A DNA stretch of 64,000 nt from Cymbomonas tetramitiformis (GCA_001247695.2 LGRX02034885.1:1-64000), one strand, 5' to 3'; shown: positions 22,472 through 34,710, counted from the stretch's first letter. The notes: generated from the letters alone by a model not told the origin. Numbers and translations: made by a program.

Positions 22472-25400
22472 TTAGCCTTCATAGGCAGCTATAATGTCTG
22501 CTGCATTGGTCGGCTCTGTGGCTTTGACCCAGGTGTCATGCTCAGGACCGTAGCCTGCATATCGTACTAAATAGTATTTGACACCTCTAGTGAACTTATC
22601 CGAGAGTATATGTGATATCTCAAATAGTGGTTGCCCTTCTTCGGTGATCATCTGTGGCAGAGGCAAAGGTGTTTGAATCGAGTCGTTGTACAGCTCTAAT
22701 CTGGAAACAGGCTGTACCGGATGAATACGGATATCAAGATTTCCGAAATCTAACTCGTATGCACGTCCATGGCTAAGCACTTTGGAAATAGTGAACGGCC
22801 CAATATATGGCTGCTTAAAGTGTCTGCCTGCCTCTGTCAAACCAGTCCATTGAATAAACTCGGTCCGTAAAAGAACTTTCTGCCCGACTGCGAACTGCTT
22901 AGGCATGTGAGTCTTATTGAATCTGGCTTGGCTAATTTCTGCTGCTCGGAAAATGTTGTCTACCGCGTTGGCATGAACAGCCGAGTACTGGTCAAAATGA
23001 TCTCGAATAGCTTCTTGTATTGGAACAGGAGCTTCTGGCGGAATAGTAATAACCAGATCATGAGGCGAGAGTGGTTGCGCCATCGAGTCGAGATAAAATG
23101 GTGAATAACCAGTTGATGCAGAAACGGTATTGTTAATTGCAAACTCCACCAGAGGCAACTTGTCCTCCCACGAATTGGCTGAAGTATCATTGCAACAACA
23201 CCTGAAAATGAAAATGCTACTAATCAGTTTGTAAACCAGAGGATGGTGAAATCAAATCATGAATCAACAATCTGAAATTTACCTGAGGATATCCTCAATG
23301 AAGGCATGGCTTCTCTCATTGGCAGCATTCGACTGTGGATGGTGTGACGATGTCATGGACAATCTCGTACCAGTAGATTTCCACAGTGTTTGCCAGAATG
23401 TAGAGGTGAATCTGGTGTCTCGATCTGAGATGATGTTCCTCGGAAGACCATGGAGCTTGAAGATATGCTGCATATATATAGAAGCAGTATGCTGAGCTGT
23501 CCAGGTCATGCTGAAGGGAATGAGATGACAACGATGAGAGAATTGGCACATTACCACAAATATACTGTCGTGCCCATTAGTGGTGATAGGCAGATCAGTG
23601 ATCCAATCAAGAGATACATCAAGCCATTTTGTCTTAGGCACGGAATATCGTATGTGTGCCTGACCATAAGGCTTGTGTCGCCTCGTTTTCTGGCGCTGAC
23701 AAACGGGGCACTCCCGAATGTACTTGATAGCTGCCGTTGTCATTCCTGGCCAATAATACCGGCTACGCAGAAGATGAAGCATGCGATTTTTGCCTACATG
23801 ACCAGAAATAGTGGCTGAGTGGCACTCATGAAGAAGAATGTGGCGAAGTTGTGTGATCTCACCGTCATCTGTGGGGACTTTAGCTGTTGGTGGAATGTAC
23901 AGCTGTCTGCCATATATGGTCTTACGATAGATCAACCCCTGAATGAGCTCGAAGCTGTAGCTGCTGACTGACTGTGATGAAGTCGATGATGTCAGCTTAG
24001 CCAAAATAGTCTGTGCAAATGTGTCACGATCATATTCGGATATAATGATGTCGTGTAGCTGATGAGCTGATGAAGAAGATATAAGAGCAATGAATGTAGG
24101 ATCTGCGGATGGAATGACTTCACTGATGTCCATGTGTTGAAGACAATCAGTAAGTTCAAAAAGTGTAGAGATACGCGTGAGTGCGTCTGCAACCTTATTC
24201 TTCTCGCCAGCAATGTGCTCTATACGGAAGTTGTACTCAGAGAGCTCATCCAACCACCGTGCCTGTTTGGGGCTCAGTGTGGATTTGGTCTGGAAATAAA
24301 CCAGTGGCTGATGATTCGATCTGAGCGTACAATAGTCTCAGGAGCTCCCAACAAGATGTGGCGAAAGAATCGGAAGCCTTCCACAATGGCAAATAGCTCG
24401 ATCTCAGGAATAGGCCAACGTCTCTGTGTATCGGATAGAGTGACGCTGTGATAGCCTAGGTTCCATAAAACCCCGGTTATTTTAAAATAACCCGGGGTTA
24501 TAACCCATAAACCCGCGGGCAACTTATAACCTGTTATAACCTCCCGGTTATTTTTTTCAAACAACCCGGTTATTATAACTAAAATAACCTGACTACGTTA
24601 AGTGTGTATGCCATAATTGGGTATTCGACTATTCGTTGGGCTATTGGCTATACTGAACGAACAAGTGAACATTGATATTCAACATGTCAATAGAAGATAA
24701 TAACTTGATGATAAGCTAGGACACACGCTCGGGATAGCATGCAGATATTACAACATACAAATTTATCATCAGGAACCAGTCACGCAGGCAGAATCACGCA
24801 CAAGACCCAAGAGTGCACGGGAGAGGAGCAGAGGACTTATGCATTTTCAACGAATGTATACTTTAAACTTTATGGGTTCAGCTCTTCATATCTTGATATC
24901 CATATTAATCATAGAAGGTGTTCAAGCTAGCAGGTCTGCGGATAGTTCTGCCAAACCGGGTTGTGGCCGCAGGCGCCGCGCGAGCTTCAAATGCCTCACC
25001 CTGTTCACCTCCATCGTCCTCATCCGCAGAATGCACATCCTCGTCTTCCGGCCCAACGGTAGGGGCAAGCCTAGCCGCAACCACTGCGGAAACTCTCTCT
25101 GCGCGGTTCACTGCACGAGTCTGGCGGCTCTGTGCGTTGGCAGTGAATTCCTGTTCATTAGCCTCCCGGTTGGCATCTTGCCACGCATCTACCCATCCCT
25201 CAGAACTCTCCTGGCCCTCAGTCCATGCAATGACCTTGGGCCCATTGAACTCTACCTCCTCCACCTTGTCTAGCTGGTTCAGGTTCCAGTGAATGTACAC
25301 CAGGTTGTTCATTTTCTGGTTACCAAGACGATTCCTGCCCTCAGATTGAACAAAGTTCATTACCTTGTGACCGCGTTCGGATGCACAAGCACCTGAAACT

Positions 25401-28400
25401 TGTCCAGTGGCACGCACAAAAACTGGCTTAAGGTCAGGCACGGCACGTCCGTACGTTTGCCAAAACTCAACGGCCGACATGCGACGTGCATTCAGCTGGG
25501 TTGAGGCTCTGGCAAAGATTCCCTGCTTATTTTTATATTGAAGGAGCTGCACCGCGCAATTGGCACGCTTCGTTTCCTGAAGTTCCACCTGACGATCGTA
25601 TTCAGCGAGCAACGTAGGATCACCGAGCGCTTCTCCTGTTAAGATATCAGGCAAGCCGTGCGTTTTGTCAACAAGTGTGTCAAAAGCACTCATCGTCTCG
25701 TCGTCATTCATCGTGTCCATGTCCCAAAACTCAGGGTCAGCCAGGTAGCCCACACCCTGTATGCTGGTGTATGCATAGTCCCACCTGCAACGAGACACCG
25801 GAAACCAAATTCCGCTCATAAAGTGAATGCGTGCGTGATACATTCATACATATCGATATGCAAGCTTACTACCGACCCGTGTGTTAACACTCCTACTCCT
25901 AGCTCACCTGTGACGATGGATCGCAACCAACTCCTGCTTCAAGTCGTCATCCACGCAATCGAGACCTTTCAGCTTCTCCTGCACCTCAAACATGTGATAT
26001 TGTACCTTGCTTGCGGTGGGCAAGTCGGAATCTGTCAACCGCAGCAAGGCCACTATAGGCTCCATCACACGCGCACATGTGTTCAGGTTCTTCCAGAAGT
26101 CGTCATCACACACGATGTCCTTAGACTCGTAGAACAGAGTCTCTAGTGTGGGACTATCAGGAGAGGCTCGTTGGTGCTTGGCTCGCTGCACAGCGTCCAC
26201 AACGGAACTTTTCCCGAAAGTTGCCACTGTGGCATCACGGTTGCGAAGCAGACTTCGCATACCGATGTATACGGTGCAGTCGAGTACGGTGCATCCTTGT
26301 AGAAGCACAAACCGTGCAGTCGAGTGGAGACCGTGCTTTCCTGCTGTGTACGATTGTACAAACGGAGTGTAGCAGTGTACTGTAAGCCGTAAGATGAAAG
26401 TTCGACTAGGACTAGTCCCATATTTTACAATTTTAGAAATAACCGGGGTTTTTTTTCACGAAAATAACCTGGTTTTCCAAGAAATAAAACGGTTTTTCCA
26501 ACTAATAAAAACCCGGTTTTTCGACAAGAAAAAAACCTGGTTTTTCGTCGCTGCAGGTTATTTTTTTATAACCCAGGTTATAACCCCGAAACCCCGCGTC
26601 GCCGTATAACCGGTTAGAGGTTTTATGGAACCTAGGTGATAGCCACATGGCTTCATACCTTTTCCTTGATCCTGGAGTAATACTTGGCCAACGTGTGTGC
26701 CTGATCCATCGACCTCCAAAATAGATGGCAGTTTCTGATCTGGAAGCTGTAATACTGGAGCGTTACAGATGGCACTTTTGAGGTTATCAAATGCCTGCTG
26801 CTGCTCAGTTTCCCAGACAAACTCTGCATTATCTTTAAGGAGACGATTGAGAGGTTCGGCAACTTTGGAGAACTTTGGTATAAATCTCCTAAATTGACCA
26901 ACCATGCCCAAGAATGACCGAAGGGATGACTTGCCATCTTTAGCCATACGGCGTAGAGGCTGCTTTCCAACGGTAGGACCATAAGACACTGGAGGCTGAA
27001 TTGCCATGACTGCTCTGATCCTGTCTTCGATGATGGATAGGCCTGCTTCAGATATGTGATGTCCGATAAAATCTATAGATTTGACGAACAACTCCACCTT
27101 GGAAGGCCTGATGAAGAACTGGTGATCTCTGCAACGCTGGAGGAACTGTCGAACATGCTTCACATGACTGTCAAAATCTGGACTGTATACAATAGTGTCG
27201 TCCATGAATATGACAAGGAACTGGTCGATGAAGTCGAAAAATGCCCGATTTCCTACACGAAGTGCTGTTGCAGGAGCATTGGTCAATCCGAAAGGCATAA
27301 CTGTCCATTCATAAGAACCGTATCTGGTGCGAATAGCAGTTTTATGTATATCATCCGGATGAATGGGGATTTGGTGAAAGAACTGGTTGAAATCAAATCT
27401 ACTGAACCATCTTGATCCCTTCAGCTGCTCTAGTAGGGTGTCATGTGGTGGTAGTGGATACGTGTCCTTGATGGTGATGTTATTCAGGGCACGATAATCA
27501 CAACACATCCTCCACTTTCCCCCTGGCTTAGGAGCGAAAATGATTGGGCATCCATATGGCGATGATGATGGACGAAGGATGCCCAACTCGACATATTTGA
27601 TGATTTGCCGTTTGAGTTCCTCCATCATGGGTGCTGGAATGGTGCGTACTGGCTGTGAAGGAGGCTTATGTCCAGGTTCGATGTCGATTCTATGATATCC
27701 ACCTTCAAACCGCTCTGGCCTATGACCAATTGGAAGATCCTCTTGGAAAACGTCTGAAAAGTCTTCTCTCACTTGATCACGTGCTGCTGTGACCTCGGGG
27801 TCTTCCATTGTGGTGTCTGAGTCTGATGCTGCAAAGACCAATTCACCATCGACCTCGGAGAGGAAAAAGAGATATGCTACGGCTTCTTCAGCCGAACCAC
27901 TGGATCGAATGCGACGGAGATGTTTCCTCATAGTGGTGGCACTGACCAATTCCATTTCAGGAAGGCCATCTGAGTCTGGAGTCTGCTCAACTCTGGACAA
28001 TACTGTGCGAATACTGGAGCCTGATGAATGCTTCCTAGTGATCGTCAGATTTTTGGTCCGAAAGTCAATATGTGGATTCCTCCTCTCCAACCAATCTTGA
28101 CCCAGAATGACAGTGAATGGTTTCATGTCAATGATGTAGAGATCTACTGAATCCTTATACTTGCCCAGCGTGAATGTAGCATTGGGAAGATAGGATGTAC
28201 AGGGTAATTGGCTTCCTCCAGCCAACCCCACCGAGAATGATGATGAATCTGATGGTGATATACCCAGCTGAGAAGCAAATTGTCTGTCGATAAAAGATGA
28301 TGTGGCTCCTGGATCAACCAAAATGTGAGTATTCTGTCCATGGACTTTCCCCTTATACAGCAACAGCTTTTTCTGCGATTTCAGCTGTGCTGTCTGAGAT

Positions 28401-28530
28401 TGCATCTGTGCGATGTTTTCTGTGGGATTATCCATCTGCTGAAACTGTAGTGTCAGTCTGGATAGGACTTCCTCTGAAATACTCTCAATCTGGCCACTTG
28501 CTTCAGTGGCATTTTCTGGCTGATCTACCC
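22472..28530 (-). CDS. pol: Gypsy C pol: protease, RT, RNase H, integrase, chromodomain (interrupted)
   Basis: The frame opens in a -1 relation to gag near 28,530, where the two frames overlap. The protease has LVDPGATSSFID, with DPG instead of the commoner DSG. RT shows the FDFNQFFHQ and IFMDD blocks. The RNase H first part is EVDGSG. The hAT insertion at 24456-26635 cuts RNase H. Downstream, a small indel near 24,310 shifts frame before the tether sequence. Integrase has an HHCC finger (CPVCQRQKTRR), the DWITDLP and IISDRD blocks, and the third acidic residue in ANERSHAFIED. An 81-bp intron lies at 23282-23202. The C-terminus is a chromodomain (YYLVRYAGYGPEHDTW) that probably targets integration to particular chromatin. 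It is not functional as it stands. Confidence 0.92.
23202..23282 (-). other. 81-bp GT-AG intron inside gypsy C pol (integrase)
   Basis: The minus strand reads CTCAG|GTAAAT and ends ATTTTCAG|GTGTTG. Removing exactly 81 bases joins DILR to CCNDTSANSWEDKLPLVEF in one frame, at the place where gypsy integrases have a continuous ED.LR...W...LP..EFA.N segment. Read without splicing, the frame stops at once (TAA). Splicing is therefore needed for full-length pol. Confidence 0.85.
24456..26635. mobile_element. 2,180-bp hAT element nested in gypsy C pol
   Basis: Perfect 17-bp terminal inverted repeats, CTAGGTTCCATAAAACC, lie at 24456-24472 and 26619-26635. A perfect 8-bp target duplication GTGATAGC lies at 24448-24455 and 26636-26643. 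Both ends carry about 150 bp of AATAACCCGGTTATT-type palindromic subterminal repeats. It contains the C-terminal half of a hAT transposase on the minus strand. The element interrupts the RNase H domain of gypsy C, so it inserted later. Confidence 0.95.
24905..26308 (-). pseudogene. hAT transposase, C-terminal half only
   Basis: There are two exons: about 26308-25908 and 25784-24905, split by a 123-bp GT-AG intron (donor GTGAGC, acceptor TTGCAG). The join gives R-WDYAYTSIQGVGYLADPEFWD, the conserved hAT segment before the dimerisation domain. The dimerisation region appears as CASERGHKVMNFVQSEGRNR followed by VYIHWNLNQL. An acidic tail follows. The BED zinc finger and the first catalytic acidic residues are absent, because the element starts just upstream with no room for them. 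This copy is thus a nonautonomous deletion derivative that could only move if another copy supplied transposase. Confidence 0.82.
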
Positions 28531-29916
28531 TCGGGGTGCTCTCATCACCGGTACTTGTGCAGTACCCGGAGAGTTTCCCTGAGCTGGAGCTGCTGGAACT
28601 GGAGCTGCTGGATCTGAAGTTGCAACTGCTGCATTGATACTATGCTGATTTTTTAGTTCCTTGACCAGGGTGTTGATTGTGTTAATGAGTTTGTTAGACC
28701 CATCTTTTGCACCCTGATTCTTCTGTGGCTGTCTCTGATTCTGAAAGGGATTCTGTGCTGGTGGCTTGCCTTTGATCTGCTTTCCATCATTGGTAGTGGT
28801 GGCCCAACAATCCTTCTCGATGTGACCTGGTCGATCACAACGATGGCAAGTCTTATTCTGATTCTGTTTCTGTGATTGTCCTTTTCCTCTTCCTTTTCCC
28901 TTGCCTTTGCCACTTTTTCCTTTATTCCTATTCTGATTGGACTTCTGACTGTCATTCTGTTTCCAATTCTGATTTTTAGATCTGTCGTATGGCTTATTGC
29001 CACGTCCTCTGTCCTTATCCTTTTTGGCTGGCCCTCCAGATGACTGTTCCTTCTGCCCTCTATAATGAAGAGTCTCTGATTGCTTCGAATGAACGACATA
29101 GTTCAAGTCGAGCAATATCTGTGTGGTTAGTGACCACGACATATTATTCCTTTCTGTCTCTGTCAGGAATCGTAAATGAAACTGTCTGCGAAGTTCCGGA
29201 TCTACGCTGTTGACGAATCTGTCCTTTATCAACACATCTTCCAGTTCAACTGCTGCCAGTGCAGCCAGTGAAGTGAATGTGCGTAGATAATCTGAAAAAG
29301 TCTGGTTTTCCTGTTTCAGTGACATTAGGTGTTTTTTAGCCACTGATCTTTTATGGGGGTTACCAAACTGTCTGAGGAAAATCTCTCTGATTCCTGCAAA
29401 TGTGGCATCTGGTTGATTTGCCACAACCTGGAAATAGTGTCGATCATTATTCTGTATGAGGGTCAGGAAAACTGTGATCAGGTCTTTATCTGGAACTCCT
29501 GGATACGTGAATTGGAAGTATCTATCCACGGTTTCCAACCAAACCTCTGCGTCCATTCCTGATTTGTACTGGTTTGGTGGTGCCATTTTCACTTTGGGAA
29601 CCAAACTGGATGGAGCTGGTGCTGGTGCTGTATCTGGATCTGTGAAAATCATTGGAGGATTGTCTGCAGTATATTCTTCATCTGGTTCCTGAGGCTCGTT
29701 TTCAGGATCTCGATATCTGCTCATATCAGGCTTCATTCGGCTGATATTGTCGAAGAACCCTATCTTGTCGAATCTGGTCTGGGTATTATCATAACCAGCG
29801 TGCCATTTCGGGATCTTGAAACGACTGTATGCATCATATGAGCCTAAGATGTCAAAGAACCATGTAGACGGATCTGCATTGATGGGTGGAATATCTGGAT
29901 CTTCTGCTTCTGCCAT
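28525..29916 (-). CDS. gag: Gypsy C gag with CCHC zinc knuckle
   Basis: A 463-residue uninterrupted frame starts at ATG 29916. The N-terminal third is acidic. A retrotransposon gag capsid domain follows (WLETVDRYFQFTYPG, then FLRQFGNP and LKQENQTFSDYLRTF). Then comes a Lys/Gln/Asn-rich basic stretch, a single zinc knuckle CHRCDRPGHIEKDC, and a Pro/Ala-rich tail ending in PRG. The stop TAG at 28525 lies within the start of the pol frame (-1), so pol is probably made by -1 frameshifting near CACCCCGAGGG. The ORF is intact and shows no decay. Confidence 0.93.
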   Translation of the reverse strand: MAEAEDPDIPPINADPSTWFFDILGSYDAYSRFKIPKWHAGYDNTQTRFDKIGFFDNISRMKPDMSRYRDPENEPQEPDEEYTADNPPMIFTDPDTAPAPAPSSLVPKVKMAPPNQYKSGMDAEVWLETVDRYFQFTYPGVPDKDLITVFLTLIQNNDRHYFQVVANQPDATFAGIREIFLRQFGNPHKRSVAKKHLMSLKQENQTFSDYLRTFTSLAALAAVELEDVLIKDRFVNSVDPELRRQFHLRFLTETERNNMSWSLTTQILLDLNYVVHSKQSETLHYRGQKEQSSGGPAKKDKDRGRGNKPYDRSKNQNWKQNDSQKSNQNRNKGKSGKGKGKGRGKGQSQKQNQNKTCHRCDRPGHIEKDCWATTTNDGKQIKGKPPAQNPFQNQRQPQKNQGAKDGSNKLINTINTLVKELKNQHSINAAVATSDPAAPVPAAPAQGNSPGTAQVPVMRAPRG

Positions 29917-32900
29917 CTAATAAAGACAAAACACAACACCAAAATCTCTTCAGCTAACTGAGTGTGTGAAGATATATATATACCTATGTTATATATGGTA
30001 TATCTGTATATTATGATGAGGTTATGCATGTACATATATCCACCTTCTTCCCCCCTCAAGGAAGTGTGTGATACAGTGGCAGTTGTCAATTGCCAATACC
30101 TCATTCAGCATGCATTCCTTATAGGAATCAGCTGTTACAGTTTTAGGGTTGCAGCCCTACAGTCCTTGGGTTGTAGCCCTGCAGTTTTTGGGTTGTTGCC
30201 CTACAGTTTTAGGGTTGTTGCCCATAGTATTATCATGTCTATGATGATTTAGCATGATATAATAATGCCAAAAAACGAAGTTTTTCGAAATAAAACTGGC
30301 ATTTTTGTGCATATATATTTACAGTGGCCCTGTTACTCAATACAGTGTTTAGGGTGTTACTTGATATCAGTAACCCTAATACAGGTAAAAAATAAGCAGT
30401 ATAACGTTTTTGCAAAGATTTTTAAGCAAAACTGCATTTAATACCTACATAAACGTAAAGTGTTTTTTAGGAGGTGCGTTACACCCCTGTTACACACATT
30501 TAATTTTAGGGTTGTTACAGGGCGTTACACATGCTGCATAAATCAGGGATTGATATTTGATATATAAACATTCATTTTATCAAAAAAAATCAATCCGAAA
30601 TTTTCAAAATGTGTTTTACGTACAGCATTTTGAGCGATTTATTGCCATAGCAATAGCGTTACCCATATATATTCAACACCTAATATTTTAGGGTGTCACA
30701 CTGATATGACATGTGTCATTATGATTTTCTGATACTTTAATAGGTATAAAATCATAATCTTACATAAAATGGGCACACATTTTTCATTTTGAAATTAAAC
30801 GTGGAGCTTTTTCACCCATTTTATAGTTTTTTTCAGTTGTCTGAAATATTGTTGTGGTGACATATTTCAGTGTAAATGTGAAATGTAAGTACAGAATCAT
30901 TACAAGGAACTTCACTTTTGCATATGACATTTTTTCATAGCAATTAAGTGAGTTGTGCTGTATATCAACATTTATAGTTGACAGCATTCTGGGTTTTACT
31001 GATTTAAACCCATGCACAGCAAATGTACTATGTATATATTAATTAACTTAAGTGGAAACACCCACTTTAGTGATATTTCTCAACCTATGATTTGTTTGAG
31101 CATAGGTCTGTGCTCTTAAGATTTATCAAAGTGATATATCTCATTTGGAACAAATCTGGACTTTGCTGGATACAATCACAGCAACTTCACACAACACATT
31201 TATGTGTGTGTGAATGTCCTTTACACTATTGTCAGAAGTCATGTGAAAACTGATCTGTGATTACATGCAAATTGAGCTGATCAATTCTGAATCAACTATC
31301 ATAATGCAATGTACTTGTTGTAGTTGCTCCAGCTGATATGTGAGACGAATGGACAATGCTCAGCAGTGACCAGCTGCTTATTTGAGCATTGTATAATGCC
31401 TTCGGGTCTGGAGATATTCTCCATCCAGCCCTTCAGCATGTAGTTTTATCCTGTTTACCTTAGCTATCGCCATCACTGACATCCAACACGCACATGTGTT
31501 TGTCGGATGGTATCTATATTATCATGCACATAGTTGACATTATAGTTGATCATTTCACTTACTGAGTCAGTGAATGTCATTATACATAGTAATGTCAGTG
31601 GTGTGTGCATTGTGTAGGTACTTGCTGATTTAGTACTTATAAGTGTGTGTGTGAATTATTTACTATACACACTTGTATGTAGGTGACTTCTGGTATTACA
31701 ATACACCAAGATGATTTATCATGCAGGATGATCTGTATACCATGTACTGAATAAATCTAGCATGATATATATATCAGCTTAGGGGTTATTGTAATCCTGT
31801 ATACTCTCATTTACAATAATGAGTTGCTTGATTTATTTCACATGTAGTTCCGGTGAGCATTCCATTCAGTGATCCACCATAGAACGAACATGCTCATCCC
31901 AAATCCTTCGTCAGAGCATGTCGAGCTAATTATGGTGTTAAGATCACCTTCAGGCACCTTACACTTACATGGGTTCCAATATAGCTTACATGCACTGCAG
32001 TATGCTTTGTGCATTGTATAATGTATTGTGATGTGATGCCATGTGTCCCAGTTGTTAACGTGATCAAACTGGTATGTACATTACAGTTGGTATCGTGATC
32101 AAGTTGTATGAATAATGCATGCACAATCACAGTGATGCTCAGTATAATAATGTACAGGTGGTGAAATGCACATCTGCTGCATGCACTCAGTATATACTCA
32201 TGATAGTGTATACTGCAAGTATGTGTGTGTGTGTGTGTGTTGCTGCAGGTATTATTATCTCCACACACTCGACTTTTTGCACACACTATGATGTTGCTGC
32301 AGAGTATTCAATGATCTGTCATGTTGAGCGTATGTGTGTGTGTAAGCTATTCACACAGCATTTATGCAGTTCACACTCATGATTGTAGGTTGATATAATC
32401 TGACAGTGAATAGAGTATAGTATCTCAGCAAACATTAGAGTATTATATGGCATGCTGCAGTATATTGTCATCATGCTGCATTTATGTATACCATCATCGC
32501 GCGTCATCTGTTATGATGCGTCTAGCAGGTGTATACATATACTGTCAAGCAAAATAATCATGCGCACGTCGACAAGTGATTTTTGCGACCATTTGAAATG
32601 ATGATTTTTCGATGACGAGATCAGTATACGCATCAAAAACTGCAAACTGCGATTTATCGCGACTTTGATGAATCGCTGATGTGCGCGCTGTGAATAGCGA
32701 TGATATCTCGTCGCAGAGATGTACGGCATGTGATACGAATGCCATTTTGTATACGAAACATACACTGATGACGATTTGTGCATATGCGCGTCAGTTTGTC
32801 GAATCTCGAACAATTTTGCGAATGATGTCAGCGCATATGTGCGATCGGCATGCTGTATGCACACCTTCTCGCGCTGTTATCTCTGACGGCGTGTATGTGA

Positions 32901-33099
32901 ACAAATGCGATTGCGACGATGTCTCCTCGCGCACTGATTTCGCTGTTTATTCCGCAGCGGTCGATATTATGCGAGATATGTTGATATATGTGCGACTGCA
33001 ACGCCTGTTTGAAATATGCGATCCGCAACCTGCGCACACAAAATTCGATATCTCTACTACAGCACTCACACTTTATGCGTTCTCAGTTCGTCGCCTTGA
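29917..33099. other. 3.2-kb untranslated leader of gypsy C
   Basis: This is unusually long for a Ty3/gypsy leader. It holds AT-rich sequence with phrases such as GTTTTAGGGTTG repeated near 30,130-30,230, a (TG)n tract at 32,220-32,240, and a stretch at 32,500-33,060 rich in CGATG/GCGAT words. I find no frame with conserved domains. It may include an inserted or captured sequence that I do not recognise. Confidence 0.6.
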
Positions 33100-33116
33100 C
33101 GAGTCGGAGAATACCA
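33100..33116 (-). promoter_or_regulatory. Putative tRNA primer binding site of gypsy C
   Basis: Three bases after the 5' LTR the minus strand reads TGGTATTCTCCGACTCG. This would pair with a tRNA 3' end ending in ATACCA. The TGGTAT start is that of many initiator-Met primer sites, but I cannot prove which tRNA is used. Confidence 0.65.
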
Positions 33117-33119
33117 TTC

Positions 33120-33729
33120 TGTTAGGGCTAGATAAGCGAGCCCTCGGTATATTGATATAAAGCGCTGTGTTATGGGACGGTAACACACGCGTAAGTAATG
33201 AGCGGGGATGAGTGCAGGCTTCTGTGAGAAGATACTGCTGAAGCACAACGCTTCCTCACTTTTATACCTACGTCACCCATCATCTTAGATGGTACCGCCA
33301 TTGGGTTGTGAACCCGAGACGTAGGTTGAACGACCAGCATGGTAATAACGACTAGTTCGTTCATGCTGCACATGCGAGTTCCGCGCATGCTGAAAGCTAA
33401 AGATGGTTCTTGGTTTGTTTCCAAGATGTATCTTTGCTTTGCCATCTTCGAGTTCAATCATACGAACTCTCGATGACAGGGATGCCTGATGATATGACAT
33501 AATCATCTGGCGACATGTACAGTCATCGTCGACCGTACTGACGACTGTCATAAATGTATGACGCGACTCGACCTGTACAGTCATGATCGACCATACTGTC
33601 GACTGTCATAATAATATATGACACGACCGACTGTCATAATAATATATGACATGACATGACATGACATGTATGACAGGTATGACACGTATGACATGTATGA
33701 CACATATGTCATCGGTCATAACCCTGACA
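33120..33729 (-). repeat. 5' LTR of gypsy C (610 bp)
   Basis: On the minus strand it starts TGTCAGGG and ends CCCTAACA. It matches the copy at 20497-21422 except for about ten point differences, one short duplication and the foldback insertion in the other copy. Its R/U3 side contains a cluster of ATGACATGT-type short repeats (33,600-33,715). Confidence 0.95.
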
Positions 33730-33734
33730 TCATA

Positions 33735-34011
33735 TCGGATTAATGTCTATTCCACTTGTGGACTCTGAGGATGTGGAAGTGCGAGCATTACCTGGTCGAT
33801 GGTGGCAATGATATTGGCGATGCGTAGATTTTCGTATCACACTTTCAGCGAGTACACGGAATGATCGTCAACAGGGTGGCCATGCGCATGATAATGAAAC
33901 TTGGGATCTGCGCGTTGCTCATGCTCATGCAAATAGGCGTACGAACAACTATTATTTCTATATCAACGTCGATTTTTGTATGCGAGTTGCAGTTTGGCGT
34001 GCGCAGCAATT
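33735..34011. other. Flank of gypsy C, no supported gene
   Basis: A plus-strand frame from about 33,865 to 34,015 reads as a His/Asn/Arg-rich peptide without stops (HAHDNETWDL, HAHANRRTNNYYFYINVD) and could be part of an exon. No splice sites or homology support it. Confidence 0.25.
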
Positions 34012-34271
34012 TCATGGGAACACTGACTTTCACCCCCCATAAGGGGGGAGGTCTGTGGTGCCCTGTGTCACCCCTCGCCTGCTCGGATGTCACTTGCAGT
34101 GCCTGCTGTTTGCTCCGCTCGAGCGCTCGTATGTCACGGTCCGTCCGCCAGCTTAAACTCAATTATCTTTCAGTTTAATCCGACTTTAGCCGAACCGAGA
34201 AACCCTACCTCACTGCCTTCACATTTTACAGTGCAAGCATATATATCACCATATTATCTGCTTTCACATCA
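34012..34271. repeat. Left copy of a 250-260-bp direct repeat
   Basis: It starts TCATGGGAACACTGACTTTC and ends CTTTCACATCA. The second copy at 35533-35784 is nearly identical except for an 8-bp difference (GAGCGCTC) and a few bases. Reading from TGGGAACA to ACATCA gives TG...CA ends as in an LTR, but flanking target duplications do not match. Confidence 0.9.
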
Positions 34272-34309
34272 GGTCTGGACCCACCTACGTTCAGAGGTGT
34301 TGTTTCTTA

Positions 34310-34710
34310 CGTTCCGTCCGCTTCGCGCCCTGCGATTCTATCCGACACTTCAACTTAGTACCGACATTCCAACTAGTACCGACACTTCTTAGTACCGACA
34401 CTTAAATTCCGACAATCGACCTCCTTGCCTTCGCAAAGGTCACCCCTAGTACCGACATTTTCTTAGTACCGACATTTCTATTAGTACCGACATTTCAGCG
34501 CACTTTTTTGTGCGTTACCACTCAACTAGTCCCGACATTTCTTAGTACCGACATTTCTTATTAGTGCCGACATCTTCCGACAATTTACTGCCGACATTGA
34601 CCGCCTTGCCTTCGCACCGGTCACCCCCGACATCCCGACATCTTTAGTACCGACATCTACCGACATCTAGCGCACTTTTGCGTGCGTAACCGACAATTAC
34701 CGACACTCTG
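34310..34710. repeat. TAGTACCGACATTTC array
   Basis: More than 15 copies of ACCGACA occur, often as CTTAGTACCGACATT. They are mixed with a duplicated longer block (CCTTGCCTTCGCA..GGTCACCCC near 34,425 and 34,605). It lies between the two 250-bp direct repeats. It resembles transposon subterminal repeats. Confidence 0.85.

Larger units (their letters stand above)
20497..33729 (-). mobile_element. Gypsy C: complete chromodomain Ty3/gypsy LTR retrotransposon
   Basis: The element is bounded by LTRs beginning TG and ending CA and by a perfect 5-bp target duplication, TCATA (20492-20496 and 33730-33734). In minus-strand order: 5' LTR (33729-33120), PBS, a 3.2-kb leader, gag, pol (protease, RT, RNase H, integrase, chromodomain), about 1 kb of 3' sequence, PPT and 3' LTR (21422-20497). 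The LTRs differ by only a few substitutions and small indels apart from one insertion, so the element is young. Two later insertions are nested in it: a hAT element in pol (24456-26635) and a foldback element in the 3' LTR (20904-21232). Without them it would be about 10.7 kb. Confidence 0.95.

Noticed and set aside
32681..33160. 159-codon plus-strand frame in the gypsy C leader
   Set aside because: It has no domain, runs into the LTR, and lies antisense to the element. Chance is the simpler explanation.
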